DNA from: Nitrospira sp.
Lineage (GTDB): Bacteria; Nitrospirota; Nitrospiria; Nitrospirales; Nitrospiraceae
Direction: 5' to 3'
Assembly (NCBI GenBank): GCA_022226935.1
Contig: CP092081.1
Location: 2,955,235-3,019,234 of the forward strand
DNA: 64,000 nucleotides
Positions 17,192 to 26,231 of the stretch are shown piece by piece. Within the stretch, counting starts at the first letter, position 1, and each line of letters starts with the position of its first letter. The notes under the pieces are model-generated. The model saw nothing but the letters and a program-made list of their open reading frames with translations. It made no database searches and was not told the origin of the DNA. The translations under genes were made by a program, and so were the position numbers.

Positions 17192-20100
17192 GTGCGATCC
17201 GATAAAAAACCTCCGCTGAAGTCCGATAAAAAAGTTCCTCCCAAGGTCCAGAAAAAGGGCAGCCTCGGCTACAACAAAAAGTCGGCGCTGCTCGAGGACG
17301 CGATTACGCAAATGAACGCCGGCAAGTACGGCCGTGCGTCCTCCGCCCTCAAAGACCTGCTCGCGCTCGACCCTCTCAACGCTGAAGCCAGGCGTCTCTT
17401 TGCCACCCTCCATCTGCGGCTCGGAAGCCTCATGAGCGCCAGGACGGCGTTCGAATCACTGGCTCGGGAAGCCATGGAACGGCAGGATTATTGGCTGGCG
17501 GAGTCGCTGCTGCGGGAATATCTCACCGCAGGGCCACGCTATGTGCCTTTCTTGGAAATGCTGGGACGCGTCTACGAGGAAAAAGGCGACGTCATGGCGG
17601 CGGTGGCGGAGTACGGCAAAGCGGTTGAAGTCTTGCTGGAGGACCCGGACTCGGAGAAACCAAATCACCCCAGTGAGCTTTTCGCGCGGATTCGCTCTAT
17701 TGCGCCCGGGAGTCCGGTCGCGTTCCGCCTTGCCGCGATGTTCGACACGGTGACCGGGCAAGTGCTGCAGGTCGCGCCTCAGCCTGCGGTTCCTGCCCAG
17801 GAACACGAATCTCCTCAGGCTGCAGCGGCGGAGGCTCCTGCCGATGGTGTCGCGCCTATGCCCTGGGAACAGATGGAGCCTCTGCAGGCCGATGTGCCTG
17901 TCGCTCAAGCCCCGTCCAGTCCATTGGAAGAACCGCCGACAACGACGGTCGTCGAGCCGGCTATGTCTTCGGCGTTGCCCGTCGAGGCTGTAGCGGCGGG
18001 TGGACCACAGAAGCCCGAGGTCGATCAAAGTCCTGTGCCCGAAACATCGGAACTGCATCCACCACTGATACCGGCGGAGCCTGATGCTCTTTCCGTGCCC
18101 CTGGTTGGCTCCTCCGAAGAGCCGATGAAGGCCGCAGCTGAAAGCGAACTGCCGGCTATGAATCCGCTTCCCGCTTTGACCAATGAGGCGGAAGTAGCTC
18201 CTGCCCCGGTCTCTCTGGAGTCTCCGCCGGCGAACGTCGCGTTGGTCGAGGGCGGTGCTGATCCAATTGCGCATGCCCCTTCGAGCCCGGCACCGATGCC
18301 GTGGGACCAGGTTGAAGAAATTGCCGTCGTCATTCCTCCAGCATCTGCAAGTCAGGAATCGACGGGTTCAGACGTGGTGCCCCCGGTTTCCCCTGAACCT
18401 GAAGTGGGACCGAGCGTCAACGTCGAATCCGTGCTTCCTTCCATGGAACCGCTGGCAGAGACCGGCAACCAGACCCTTGCTCCTCCGCCCTCGACGCCTA
18501 CTCCTATGCCTTGGGTTCAGGTTGAAGAGGAGGTCATCGCGATACCGCCGGCTGCGAGTCAGGTGTCGGCTATGCCTGAATCTTCGACGGCGCCGACCTC
18601 TGAAACCGAAGGGCCATCGGTTCCTACCAGTGATCCCGCTCTTCAGGCCATCGAAGTGTTGTCGCAATCAGGCAGTCACCCGATCGTCGCCACACCGACG
18701 ACTCCGGTGTCCATGCCCTGGGATCAGGTCGAAGAGAACCCCATTCTCATTCCTCCGGCGGCAGCGCCCTCCGCATCCAGCGTAGAGGAGGTTGCGCCTG
18801 AATCATGTGAAGAAAAGCCGTTGCCACCAGCCATCGAGGCAGTGAGCTCCGGGGTAGAAGTTCCCTCGCGGCAGGCAGAGGCTCCAGCGGCACCACCATC
18901 CGCTTCCAGTGCTTCAGAAATGACTTCATCCGGCCTGTCCTGGGACGAAATTCTCGCAGCGGTCGCGGCTATGCAATCCACTCCTGCGCCGGTGCAGTCG
19001 CTTCCAAGCGCGGAGCCGGCCCAGGCGCCAGATCGCACCGTGCCGGAGGAGCCGGTTCCTGCAGTCACGGCGATTTCGGATGCTGTCGAGACGACAACGG
19101 TCTTCTCAGATGCCCCCTCGCCCGAACCCTCCTTGGATCCGGGCAGCGCCTCCTCGACGTTGTCTGCCCCCATGCCCTGGGAACAGGTCGAAGTCGAAGA
19201 CGTCACTATTCCACGCCAAGAACCGGAACCGGAATTTGGTTCAGCTCCCCTCGCAGGCGAAGCAATCGGGAATTCCGGCGGGATGACATTGGATTCCACC
19301 CTCGTTTTGCCTGCGTCACCGGAAACGCCGGAGCCAGCGACCCAAGTGGAATCGCCGATTGTCGCCGCTGAACCTTCGGCGGGCAGCGGCGAAGAATCGG
19401 GGCAGGGGTTCCGTCTTCTCCAGTCGAACGAGCAGGAGCCGCACAATAATTCACTTGACCACCCGGCGGAATCACCTGAGGCGACTCTTGCGGAGAAGTC
19501 CCCCACGCTATCCGAACCTGAGCCGTCTATAGGTCTCCCGAAGGAAGAATCAGCCGCCGTTCCCTTGCGTCTGGTCGAAAGCGAAAGCATTCCCGCGCAA
19601 GCCGCGGGTGAACCCGCTTCTGTCAAAGCGGAGCCGATCACGGAATTCACTCTCGCCGAAATGCACGTTGAATCGATTGAGAAGGATTCAGAGCCGCTAC
19701 CTCAAGTGGAGCACTCGCTGGAGTTGATCGATGCGCCGGAAGCGATGACGCCTTCAGAGCCTGCACCGGTAGACGAGATCGTCGCCGCGCCTGTCTCATC
19801 ATCTTCCGTCGAAGATCAAACGATTTCCGTCGCTGAACCAATTGCTCTCGAGGCGCAGGACGATCAGCCGGCTGAGCCTTCGCCCCTGGAAAGTGAGCCC
19901 GCACCGGTCCTTTCGCTGGAGCCGGCCGCGAAGTCTGACGAGCAGGCGGTTGTTGAATCTCTGGCGAGTGACGCCGACGTGTCGCTTCCCGAGTTGACTG
20001 ATGTGCAAACTGCTCCAGTTGAAGAATCCCTGCCGGTGTCTCCGCCAGGGCTGTCCGCCGTAGTTCCGACGGACGAGTCGAGGGAGATTGTTCAGGACCC

Positions 20101-21970
20101 TCAGGCTTTTGAGCCTGTACAGTCAGACCAGCCTGTGGACATGGCTCCCTCCGAGGACTCCGCTCTGGAAGCAGAGGTGCCTGAATCGGCTGCATCCGCT
20201 CCAGCCGACGTCCCTGCGAGTGATGGATTACATATTCTTTGGGAGGATGCCTCGTCAGCACCGACCCCGAAACCTTCTACCGGAAACATGCTGACTCGCT
20301 GGCTCAAAAAGCCTGCGGAACCTGTTGCCCCTGAAGTCAGCGCCGTTCCTCCAACGACTCCCGTTTCGGCTGAGCCTGTCGCGCCGCTCGCCTCACAGGC
20401 CGTGGAGGAATCAGTTCCTGCGGTAGTCGTGACGGAACTGCCGTATGAACCCATCGAGCAGGCTCCGGCGGCGGTTGCAGAAGAGCCACCACATCGTCCC
20501 GCACGTATCCAACCTGCGGGGCCCGGCCTCTGGAACCGAATGGGTGAGGCAGCAGTTTCTTTGGTCGGTGCGGGGGTATCGACGACGCGATCACTCGTGG
20601 TCCTGATTCTGGCATTGGTCGGCCTCGTCCTGTTTGCAGTTGGGGGGACCATCGCTGCGGTGGTCCTGACGTGGCTGATACTCGAGGAGCAACCGAATGC
20701 AGCCTATCGCACGATGACGTCGGTGCCGCAACAGACTTTGCAAGACTCCAGTAAAAATGGCTATCTCCTCTTACTCGGTCTCGCAGCTTCCGCAAGTCAG
20801 GATCCCGTGCAGGTTGGAATGGATCGACGGGTTGAAGGTGCCGACCGGGCATTCACGCATACCTGCCTGACCGGAGAAGGGTATTCGCCTGATGGAGGGC
20901 TCAGTGCCTCGGCCGACGCGGCGGGTAAGTGGATGAAGGCTGCCGATCCGGCGTTGCAGATGCAGATGGATGTAAGCAGTGCCAAAACGTGGCTGTCGCA
21001 GGCCGAAGTCAGCCTGGGCCGCTACCGCCAATGGTTGAACAAGCCGTTTGAAGATGTGGGATACGGCCAGTCGATCAGTCCGAACTGCGGGCTCATTCTT
21101 CAGACGCATCGGCTGTACCTTGCCGACGGATTTGCGCAGGATCTGGACACGGGATTCGGGCGGCTGGAAACCGATCTTACGGCCTGGCGGACGGTCTTGG
21201 GACAGGCGAAATCATTGCCGGTGAAAATGTTGGCCAGTGCAGCGATGAACGACGACGCGATGATCATGGGCGGGCTCTTGCAGCGGCCGGATCTCGATGA
21301 ACGATATGTCAGCCGAATGGCGAAATTGGCGAAGCCGTTAGAGCCATCTGAACAATCGCTCCGTTGGCCGATGCAGAGCCAGTTTGTGTTGGCCACCAAG
21401 ACGCTGGATGACGCGGTCAGCCAGAATCGGGCCGACACGCGTCCGTTCTATGGCGCCATCGCGGCAGCGTTGCCGTTGCCGAAGCAACGCCGGTTCAATG
21501 CCTACGCCGAATATTATGAGGCCGCCGGAAAAGCGACGGCCGACGGGCGGTATGCCGACCTGCCGAAGCTCTCCCAGTTTGTGCGTGTGGCTCCGTACAG
21601 CGTGAGCGACATGGTGATGAATCCGATCGAAGGTTTGGTCGGGGTGGACCCCATGCCCACATGGGAAATCTACGCGGGTCGGGTTCTGGAAACCGATGCG
21701 CGGTTGCGGTTGGTCTCGCTGCAGGCCTGGTTACGCCGGACGCCGCCGGAGCAGGACCTGCTGACGCGGTTAGCCAAGGCCGGCCAGGGGCTCTACGATC
21801 CCTTTACCGGGTTGCCCATGCTGGTCAATATGAAAAAAGGCATGCTCTACAGTGTCGGACTGGACCTCAAAGACAATGAAGCGCACGAGCGCCTTGATCT
21901 CGTGGCTCAGATCCCGTCTGTTGCCTGGGCCGGCGGAAAAAAATCGGCCGATGCAGGCAAATCCAAGTAG
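17192..21970 (+). CDS. Giant TPR / low-complexity / transmembrane protein with MPW repeats
   Basis: 1592 residues, not recognised as a named family. Start GTG at 17192 with AGGG 9 bases upstream. Residues 1-26 hold a tandem KSDKK basic stretch; 27-185 read as tetratricopeptide helices. Residues 190-1110 are low complexity, rich in Pro, Glu, Ala, Ser and Val, with an overall acidic bias. They hold five copies of MPW(E/D/V)Q(V/M)E starting at M223, M369, M439, M508 and M661, each followed about 8 residues on by a hydrophobic VIPPA-like run. One transmembrane helix lies at about 1133-1160. About 400 C-terminal residues form a separate domain with no Cys-rich or catalytic motif that I recognise. 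Its DPFTGLPMLVN...YSVGLDLKDN ending recalls the tail of some general-secretion pseudopilin-like proteins. The architecture recalls FimV-type scaffolds but similarity is not shown. Confidence 0.8.
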   Translation: MRSDKKPPLKSDKKVPPKVQKKGSLGYNKKSALLEDAITQMNAGKYGRASSALKDLLALDPLNAEARRLFATLHLRLGSLMSARTAFESLAREAMERQDYWLAESLLREYLTAGPRYVPFLEMLGRVYEEKGDVMAAVAEYGKAVEVLLEDPDSEKPNHPSELFARIRSIAPGSPVAFRLAAMFDTVTGQVLQVAPQPAVPAQEHESPQAAAAEAPADGVAPMPWEQMEPLQADVPVAQAPSSPLEEPPTTTVVEPAMSSALPVEAVAAGGPQKPEVDQSPVPETSELHPPLIPAEPDALSVPLVGSSEEPMKAAAESELPAMNPLPALTNEAEVAPAPVSLESPPANVALVEGGADPIAHAPSSPAPMPWDQVEEIAVVIPPASASQESTGSDVVPPVSPEPEVGPSVNVESVLPSMEPLAETGNQTLAPPPSTPTPMPWVQVEEEVIAIPPAASQVSAMPESSTAPTSETEGPSVPTSDPALQAIEVLSQSGSHPIVATPTTPVSMPWDQVEENPILIPPAAAPSASSVEEVAPESCEEKPLPPAIEAVSSGVEVPSRQAEAPAAPPSASSASEMTSSGLSWDEILAAVAAMQSTPAPVQSLPSAEPAQAPDRTVPEEPVPAVTAISDAVETTTVFSDAPSPEPSLDPGSASSTLSAPMPWEQVEVEDVTIPRQEPEPEFGSAPLAGEAIGNSGGMTLDSTLVLPASPETPEPATQVESPIVAAEPSAGSGEESGQGFRLLQSNEQEPHNNSLDHPAESPEATLAEKSPTLSEPEPSIGLPKEESAAVPLRLVESESIPAQAAGEPASVKAEPITEFTLAEMHVESIEKDSEPLPQVEHSLELIDAPEAMTPSEPAPVDEIVAAPVSSSSVEDQTISVAEPIALEAQDDQPAEPSPLESEPAPVLSLEPAAKSDEQAVVESLASDADVSLPELTDVQTAPVEESLPVSPPGLSAVVPTDESREIVQDPQAFEPVQSDQPVDMAPSEDSALEAEVPESAASAPADVPASDGLHILWEDASSAPTPKPSTGNMLTRWLKKPAEPVAPEVSAVPPTTPVSAEPVAPLASQAVEESVPAVVVTELPYEPIEQAPAAVAEEPPHRPARIQPAGPGLWNRMGEAAVSLVGAGVSTTRSLVVLILALVGLVLFAVGGTIAAVVLTWLILEEQPNAAYRTMTSVPQQTLQDSSKNGYLLLLGLAASASQDPVQVGMDRRVEGADRAFTHTCLTGEGYSPDGGLSASADAAGKWMKAADPALQMQMDVSSAKTWLSQAEVSLGRYRQWLNKPFEDVGYGQSISPNCGLILQTHRLYLADGFAQDLDTGFGRLETDLTAWRTVLGQAKSLPVKMLASAAMNDDAMIMGGLLQRPDLDERYVSRMAKLAKPLEPSEQSLRWPMQSQFVLATKTLDDAVSQNRADTRPFYGAIAAALPLPKQRRFNAYAEYYEAAGKATADGRYADLPKLSQFVRVAPYSVSDMVMNPIEGLVGVDPMPTWEIYAGRVLETDARLRLVSLQAWLRRTPPEQDLLTRLAKAGQGLYDPFTGLPMLVNMKKGMLYSVGLDLKDNEAHERLDLVAQIPSVAWAGGKKSADAGKSK

Positions 21971-22311
21971 TTCCTTCCGCCATTCCTTTCTCCGCCTCTC
22001 ACCAAATACGTCGCCGCGTGGCTCTCATTACCGCGCTCCTGTCATGTCCGCATTCTGTCAACCGGAATGGTTCTCCTGCGTTGTAGCCAGAAGAAGCAAT
22101 CCTCGCCTTGCAAAATGGCGGGCAGTGAGGGCGAGCCGGCTCTTCTGCTTCAGGACTCGTTTGGGCGTCGCGACCGGAGATTCCCCTTGGATTCTCTTGA
22201 TTTCACCGTGTTTCAAGTCGAGAATCGGGCCGATCTCGGCCGATACGAGGTCCATACGGTTGCCGCCTCTGGATCCTCTTCGGTCGATGACTGGGCAGAT
22301 AGAAGACGAGC
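21971..22311. other. 341-bp intergenic region without a supported gene
   Basis: Short open frames on both strands look like noise: there is no ribosome-binding site with a conserved-looking product. A TTGATT-17-GAGAAT pair (22197-22225) could be a weak promoter for the sigma-factor gene, and GGCCGAT occurs twice close together near 22230. No terminator hairpin was found after the large gene. Confidence 0.4.
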
Positions 22312-22932
22312 ATGGGGATGAGCGGCCATTCCCCCATCGCCGTTCCTGGACAGCCAGGCCACCTGTGCCTGGGTGAGAGGGTGGCATCTCTGGATCAAAC
22401 CCAGGCATTGGATCGGTTTCTGGCCGGGATTGAGCGGCGCGCATTCCGTATGGCGCATATTGCCACGGGGAATGAGGACGAGGCGCTGGATCTTGTCCAG
22501 GATGCCATGCTCAAGCTCGCGCAGAAGTATGCCCGGCGGCCTGAAGAAGAATGGGGCGCGCTGTTTCACTGCATTCTCCAGAGCCGCATTCGCGATTGGT
22601 ATCGGCGGGAACGGGTGAGAAACCGCCTGCGGGAATTTTTTCGTGGGGCGCAGGATGATGACGAGGCGGAAGATCCGCTGGAGCAGATTCCCGATTCCAT
22701 CACCCCGGCGCCGGATGGCGAGGTGCAGCGTAAGCGGGCCTGCGCGGAATTGGAGGTGGCTCTGCGCGCGTTACCGCTTCGTCAGCAACAGGCGTTTCTT
22801 CTGCGCATCTGGGAAGAGCTGGATGTGGCGCAAACGGCTCACGCGATGGGGTGTTCCGAGGGCAGCGTCAAAACCCATTTGTTCCGAGCGTTGCAGGTGC
22901 TGCGCCAGCGATTGGGAGAACATTGGCCATGA
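22312..22932 (+). CDS. ECF-like RNA polymerase sigma-70 family factor
   Basis: 206 residues. Region 2 (about residues 30-100) shows DRFLAGIERRAFRMA, ATGNEDEALDLVQDAMLKL and the -10-reading RIRDWYRRERVRN. Region 4 (about 145-200) has LPLRQQQAFLLRIWEELDVAQTA and the helix-turn-helix SEGSVKTHLFRAL. It redirects RNA polymerase to a dedicated regulon. The true start may be the ATG at 22318 or the GTG at 22381. Its stop codon overlaps the start of the next gene (ATGA), so the membrane protein that follows is translated with it, as expected for a sigma/regulator pair. Confidence 0.9.
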   Translation: MGMSGHSPIAVPGQPGHLCLGERVASLDQTQALDRFLAGIERRAFRMAHIATGNEDEALDLVQDAMLKLAQKYARRPEEEWGALFHCILQSRIRDWYRRERVRNRLREFFRGAQDDDEAEDPLEQIPDSITPAPDGEVQRKRACAELEVALRALPLRQQQAFLLRIWEELDVAQTAHAMGCSEGSVKTHLFRALQVLRQRLGEHWP

Positions 22933-23285
22933 ACGAACGATCGGACGAACAGCCGGATCCATTGGCAGCTGCGGCGAAGCGTCTTCTCGATCACCGCGTG
23001 CAGGAGCTCGATCGAAAGACGGTGTTGGCCCTCCAGCGTGCGCGGGTGAATGCCCTAAGCCGGTCCTCTACGCGCCGGCCTTGGCTGCAATGGGCCGGCG
23101 GTGTGGCCCTGGCCTCGATGGCCGCTCTGGCGGTGACGATGTGGCTGTGGCAGGCGAATGGTGCCAACCATTCGCATTTGCTGTTGGAAGATCTCGAACT
23201 GATGCAATCACCGGAAAATCTGGAATTGTCCGAAGACCTCGAATTTTACGATTGGCTGGCCGATGGTACCGCCGCGACCGGCTAG
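22929..23285 (+). CDS. DUF3619-like single-pass membrane protein
   Basis: 118 residues, ATG overlapping the sigma-factor stop codon. A basic cytoplasmic part (residues 1-55, with VQELDRKTVLALQRARVNAL) is followed by one transmembrane helix (about 59-76) and an acidic periplasmic tail ending in LEFYDWLADG. This layout and the LxFYxWL ending match DUF3619 proteins found after sigma factors in other bacteria. An anti-sigma role is plausible by position, but no zinc-binding HxxxCxxC motif is present. Confidence 0.7.
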   Translation: MNERSDEQPDPLAAAAKRLLDHRVQELDRKTVLALQRARVNALSRSSTRRPWLQWAGGVALASMAALAVTMWLWQANGANHSHLLLEDLELMQSPENLELSEDLEFYDWLADGTAATG

Positions 23286-23589
23286 CGCAGGACTCATGAT
23301 CCTGTTCTGCTTGGCCGTCGGGGTTACCGAAGCGGAGCCGGCGTCGGCACCGCCGGCAGAAGAGCCGGATACCGAGTTGCTTGATTTCCTGGGCAGCTGG
23401 CAGGATGAGGATGGACATTGGGTCGATCCCTTTACCGTCACCAATGATCAAAACTCGAAGCCCTCTGTGGAACCAAAACCGAATCGCAGCGGGATGTCCC
23501 CGGAAGCCCAGAAGCCCGTGCCAGAGATACCGTCACCGTCTGCTCAAGATCGCCCGCGCAACCCCCTAAGGATGCAAACCGGCCCATGA
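23263..23589 (+). CDS. Small exported protein of the sigma-factor cassette
   Basis: 108 residues; unknown function. A short signal-like segment (residues 1-24) is followed by a conserved-looking block LLDFLGSWQDEDGHWVDPF and a Pro/Ser/Lys-rich tail. It overlaps the preceding gene by 23 bases and the next by 4 bases (ATGA), so all four genes look translationally coupled. The ATG at 23296 is an alternative start but would lose the basic n-region of the signal peptide. Proteins with an FLG-W-W-DP block between a sigma factor and a DUF3106 gene are known from other bacteria. Confidence 0.65.
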   Translation: MVPPRPASAGLMILFCLAVGVTEAEPASAPPAEEPDTELLDFLGSWQDEDGHWVDPFTVTNDQNSKPSVEPKPNRSGMSPEAQKPVPEIPSPSAQDRPRNPLRMQTGP

Positions 23590-24089
23590 ACGTGTTGGTG
23601 GGAATCATGGCAGTGTTCCTCGCGTTGTCGCCTGCCTGGGCGCAAGGTGACCAGGCCGGGGTTTCCTGGAGCCAGCTCAGTCCAGGCGAACAGCAATTGT
23701 TGCAGCGGTTCAGCGACAACTGGGATCAGTTACCCCCGCGAAAACAGCAACGCTTGCGGAAGGGAGCGCAGCAGTGGGGCACGATGACGCCCGAGGAGCG
23801 TCAGGAAGCCAAGCAGCGGTTCAAAGAATGGCGGTCGCTTCCACCGGAACAACGACAGCAATTGCGTGAGCGGTATCAGCAGTTCCGCCAATTGCCGCCT
23901 GAACAGCGCGAATCGGTGCGGAATGCCCGCCGATGGTTCCGATCACTGCCTCCCGAGCAGCGGAAGGAGTTGCGGGAAAAGTTTCAGAAGATGTCCCCCG
24001 AGGAGCGGCGTGCCTATCGGCGGGAACTTCGTCGTCAGTATGGCGGCAGTGGTGGCGGGCAGCCGCCTGGTGGAAGCGCCGGTCAGTAA
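23586..24089 (+). CDS. Exported DUF3106 protein with LPPEQR repeats
   Basis: 167 residues. A signal peptide (cleavage near AWAQ, about residue 19) precedes repeated short helices marked by L-P-P-E-Q-R or M-T/S-P-E-E-R: about six units between residues 30 and 150, a DUF3106 hallmark. A Gly/Pro tail ends the protein. Very rich in Gln, Arg and Glu, predicted helical and periplasmic. It resembles CpxP/Spy-like helical periplasmic sensors in composition, which makes an envelope-stress link with the sigma factor attractive but unproven. Converges on the GGDEF gene with a 7-base overlap. Confidence 0.78.
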   Translation: MNVLVGIMAVFLALSPAWAQGDQAGVSWSQLSPGEQQLLQRFSDNWDQLPPRKQQRLRKGAQQWGTMTPEERQEAKQRFKEWRSLPPEQRQQLRERYQQFRQLPPEQRESVRNARRWFRSLPPEQRKELREKFQKMSPEERRAYRRELRRQYGGSGGGQPPGGSAGQ

Positions 24090-25066
24090 CCTTCCGGCGA
24101 GGCCATACCTTGTGATGCGTCAGTCGCCTCTTTTCGATGATCCTTCACATACACGCTGCCGGGCTGGCTTTTGGCGATTTTTTTGAGCTCGGAGGCAATC
24201 TTGCTGACATCACCTGGGTGAGTAATGGCCCGATGTTCGTTGGTAACCACGGCAATGGACAGGCTCATGAGAGGGAACCGCTCGTGGTTGCCGCGCCGGT
24301 CGATAGAGTCGATAAATCCCTTGCCGCGATCGTCGGGATCGTAGAAGTCCGGAATGACCAAGTCGAAGCGTTTGATCAGCGTCTGACAAATGGCTTCGAT
24401 GGTGGCCGGCGCGCTCATAAAGACAAAATCGTCTCCACCCACATGACCCACGAATCCGTCGGTTCCCGCCAGTTCACTGACGACCGTGGTGAGAATGCGG
24501 CAGGTCACCACCAGGACTTCATCGCCGCGCGCATACCCATAGCGGTCGTTGAACGATTTGAAATTGTCGAGATCCAGATAGGCCAGGGCGAAGGGGGTGC
24601 CGCTTTCAATGCGCGCCGTGGTTTCGTGGAGAATCGTGCTGTTGCCCGGCAGCCGCGTGAGAGGATTGGCGTCGAGCGACCGTTCAAGGCGGCTGAGACA
24701 GAGGCGCACCCGTTGTGGCACTTCCTCGGGCCGATAGGGCACGGCGATATAGTCGTCGACGCCGAGCGCCGCCCAATCCACATCATTGACCCGGCTTTCC
24801 CGAATCAGAATGATCACCGGCAGCCGGCCGAGAAAGGGATCCGCGCGCAACTCCCTCGCCAGGGTATCCGCCGACCGTCCATTCGTCCCTTCGGCTGCCA
24901 ACACGAGGCAAGGAGGATCATGCACCAATTCATGGAGCGCCAGCCGCCCCGCATCGGCCACGACGACACTGAATCCCGAACGGCTGAGTCCTGCGGTCAG
25001 CCGTTCGATTTCGACGGGGTCGTTGTGCAGCAGCAGGATACGTCGATTGGAAGGGGACCCGCTCAT
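24083..25066 (-). CDS. Receiver-like/GGDEF domain protein with GGDDF signature
   Basis: 327 residues. The N-terminal 125 residues have a receiver-like fold (ILLLHNDPVEIERLTAGL), but the phospho-acceptor region reads CLVLAAEG with no Asp and the usual KP is RP, so it is probably not phosphorylated. Residues 130-310 form a GGDEF domain: LTRLPGN, LAYLDLDNFKSFNDRYGYARGD and the active-site motif GGDDF in place of GGDEF. No RxxD inhibitory site lies five residues upstream. Synthesis of cyclic di-GMP is possible but uncertain. Its ATG overlaps the HDOD gene stop codon. Confidence 0.87.
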   Translation of the reverse strand: MSGSPSNRRILLLHNDPVEIERLTAGLSRSGFSVVVADAGRLALHELVHDPPCLVLAAEGTNGRSADTLARELRADPFLGRLPVIILIRESRVNDVDWAALGVDDYIAVPYRPEEVPQRVRLCLSRLERSLDANPLTRLPGNSTILHETTARIESGTPFALAYLDLDNFKSFNDRYGYARGDEVLVVTCRILTTVVSELAGTDGFVGHVGGDDFVFMSAPATIEAICQTLIKRFDLVIPDFYDPDDRGKGFIDSIDRRGNHERFPLMSLSIAVVTNEHRAITHPGDVSKIASELKKIAKSQPGSVYVKDHRKEATDASQGMASPEGY

Positions 25067-25899
25067 AGATAGTCGTCAATGGTTTGGAATTCTTCCGTGG
25101 CTTGCGCGAGGCTCTGCGAGAGACTTTGAGCATCGAGGCCGACGAGATCCCAGGCCTGATGGGAGAGCGGAGGGACGAGGTCGTCGCCGGGATTGCCGCA
25201 GGCGAGACCCTTTACCAGCACATCGGCGACATGGACGATGGCGGTTTGCAGCTTCGCCTCTTGAGCTGCCGACGGCATATGGTGATGGAGAATTGGCTCG
25301 CGCAAACTGGTCGGCAGATGCCAGGCGGTGGCCAGCCATCCGCCGACGTCGGCATGGGTGACGGCAAATAATTCCTGTTCGGTTTCCATGAGCGATTGGG
25401 AGCGGTCCTTCGTGGCGGCCGTGATCTGCTGGCCGACGTCAGGCCATTTCACGTAGAGCACGACCTTGCCGATATCGTGGAGCAGTCCGCCGACAAACAC
25501 CTCTTCAGGATTCTTCATCCCGGCCTTCGCGCCCAGGATATGTGCCGTGATGGCGACCCCCAGCGAGTGGCGCCACAGGTCGTTCATGCCGGCGTTTTTC
25601 ATCATGTCGAACGCGGTGGCGCAGAGCGTGAGGCCCTTGACGACACTCAGACCCAGAACCACGACTGCATGGGCCACCGAGGCGATGCGCGAGGGAAATC
25701 CGTAGAACGGCGAATTGGCCAACCGCAACACCTTGGCGGACAGCACTTGGTCTTTTTCGATCAGGGCGCCGATTTCCTCGGCCGAAACATTGGGGCGGCC
25801 GATCATCGACGCCAGTTTCTGGACGACATGGGGCAGGGTCGGCAATTCGCCGACCTGCTCGATGCGTCGCCGGAGATCGACGTTGGCCGAGGGCTTCAT
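25063..25899 (-). CDS. HDOD-domain signalling protein
   Basis: 278 residues from the ATG at 25899, which overlaps the upstream stop codon (ATGA). The HDOD domain spans about residues 10-210: LPTLPHVVQKLASMI, VLSAKVLRLANSPFYG, HAVVVLGLSVVKGL and GGLLHDIGK with an intact HD pair, followed by HADVGGWLATAWHLP. HDOD proteins usually regulate signalling through protein contacts and have no proven enzymatic activity. The gene is the middle one of a three-gene overlapping operon with a GGDEF protein, which points to cyclic di-GMP-linked control of motility or adhesion. Confidence 0.9.
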   Translation of the reverse strand: MKPSANVDLRRRIEQVGELPTLPHVVQKLASMIGRPNVSAEEIGALIEKDQVLSAKVLRLANSPFYGFPSRIASVAHAVVVLGLSVVKGLTLCATAFDMMKNAGMNDLWRHSLGVAITAHILGAKAGMKNPEEVFVGGLLHDIGKVVLYVKWPDVGQQITAATKDRSQSLMETEQELFAVTHADVGGWLATAWHLPTSLREPILHHHMPSAAQEAKLQTAIVHVADVLVKGLACGNPGDDLVPPLSHQAWDLVGLDAQSLSQSLAQATEEFQTIDDYL

Positions 25900-26231
25900 G
25901 TGGCCGGAGGCGCCTCCTGGTGGTCGGCTACCCCATGTGTCGTCCGAAGCTGCAGGCGGATCGCTTCGCGAATCTGGCATTGAATCGGATCATCGATCAC
26001 ACGGCGGAAGCGGTGGTCCAGCTCGGCTTCCAATTCGGCAAGGGTTTTTCCGCTGGCGTCGCCGACATCGCCCTCGACATAGACAGATGTGAGGCCAAGG
26101 CGTTGGAGTCGAGAGAGGGTCGCCTCGTCCAATTCAGCGCCGGCAGGAAGGACCACCAGTCCCGTGTTGTTGGTAACCGGCTTGGCGAGGATCATTCCCG
26201 GTGTGAGTTCTTCGATCACGACGCGTTTCAT
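25896..26231 (-). CDS. Small protein with a DUF3391-like domain
   Basis: 111 residues. The first 55 residues (VVIEELTPGMILAKPVTNN, VVLPAGAELDEATLSRLQRLGL, VYVEG) match the small domain found ahead of many HD-GYP phosphodiesterases. Here it stands alone with a helical, charged tail. First gene of an operon with the HDOD and GGDEF proteins, joined by 4-base overlaps at both junctions. It may be a detached regulatory module of the pathway; no catalytic residues are present. Confidence 0.75.
   Translation of the reverse strand: MKRVVIEELTPGMILAKPVTNNTGLVVLPAGAELDEATLSRLQRLGLTSVYVEGDVGDASGKTLAELEAELDHRFRRVIDDPIQCQIREAIRLQLRTTHGVADHQEAPPAT

Noticed and set aside
21852..22444. Two short open frames on opposite strands before the sigma-factor gene
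   Set aside because: They overlap each other and the ends of neighbouring genes, and have unusual composition without a start signal.
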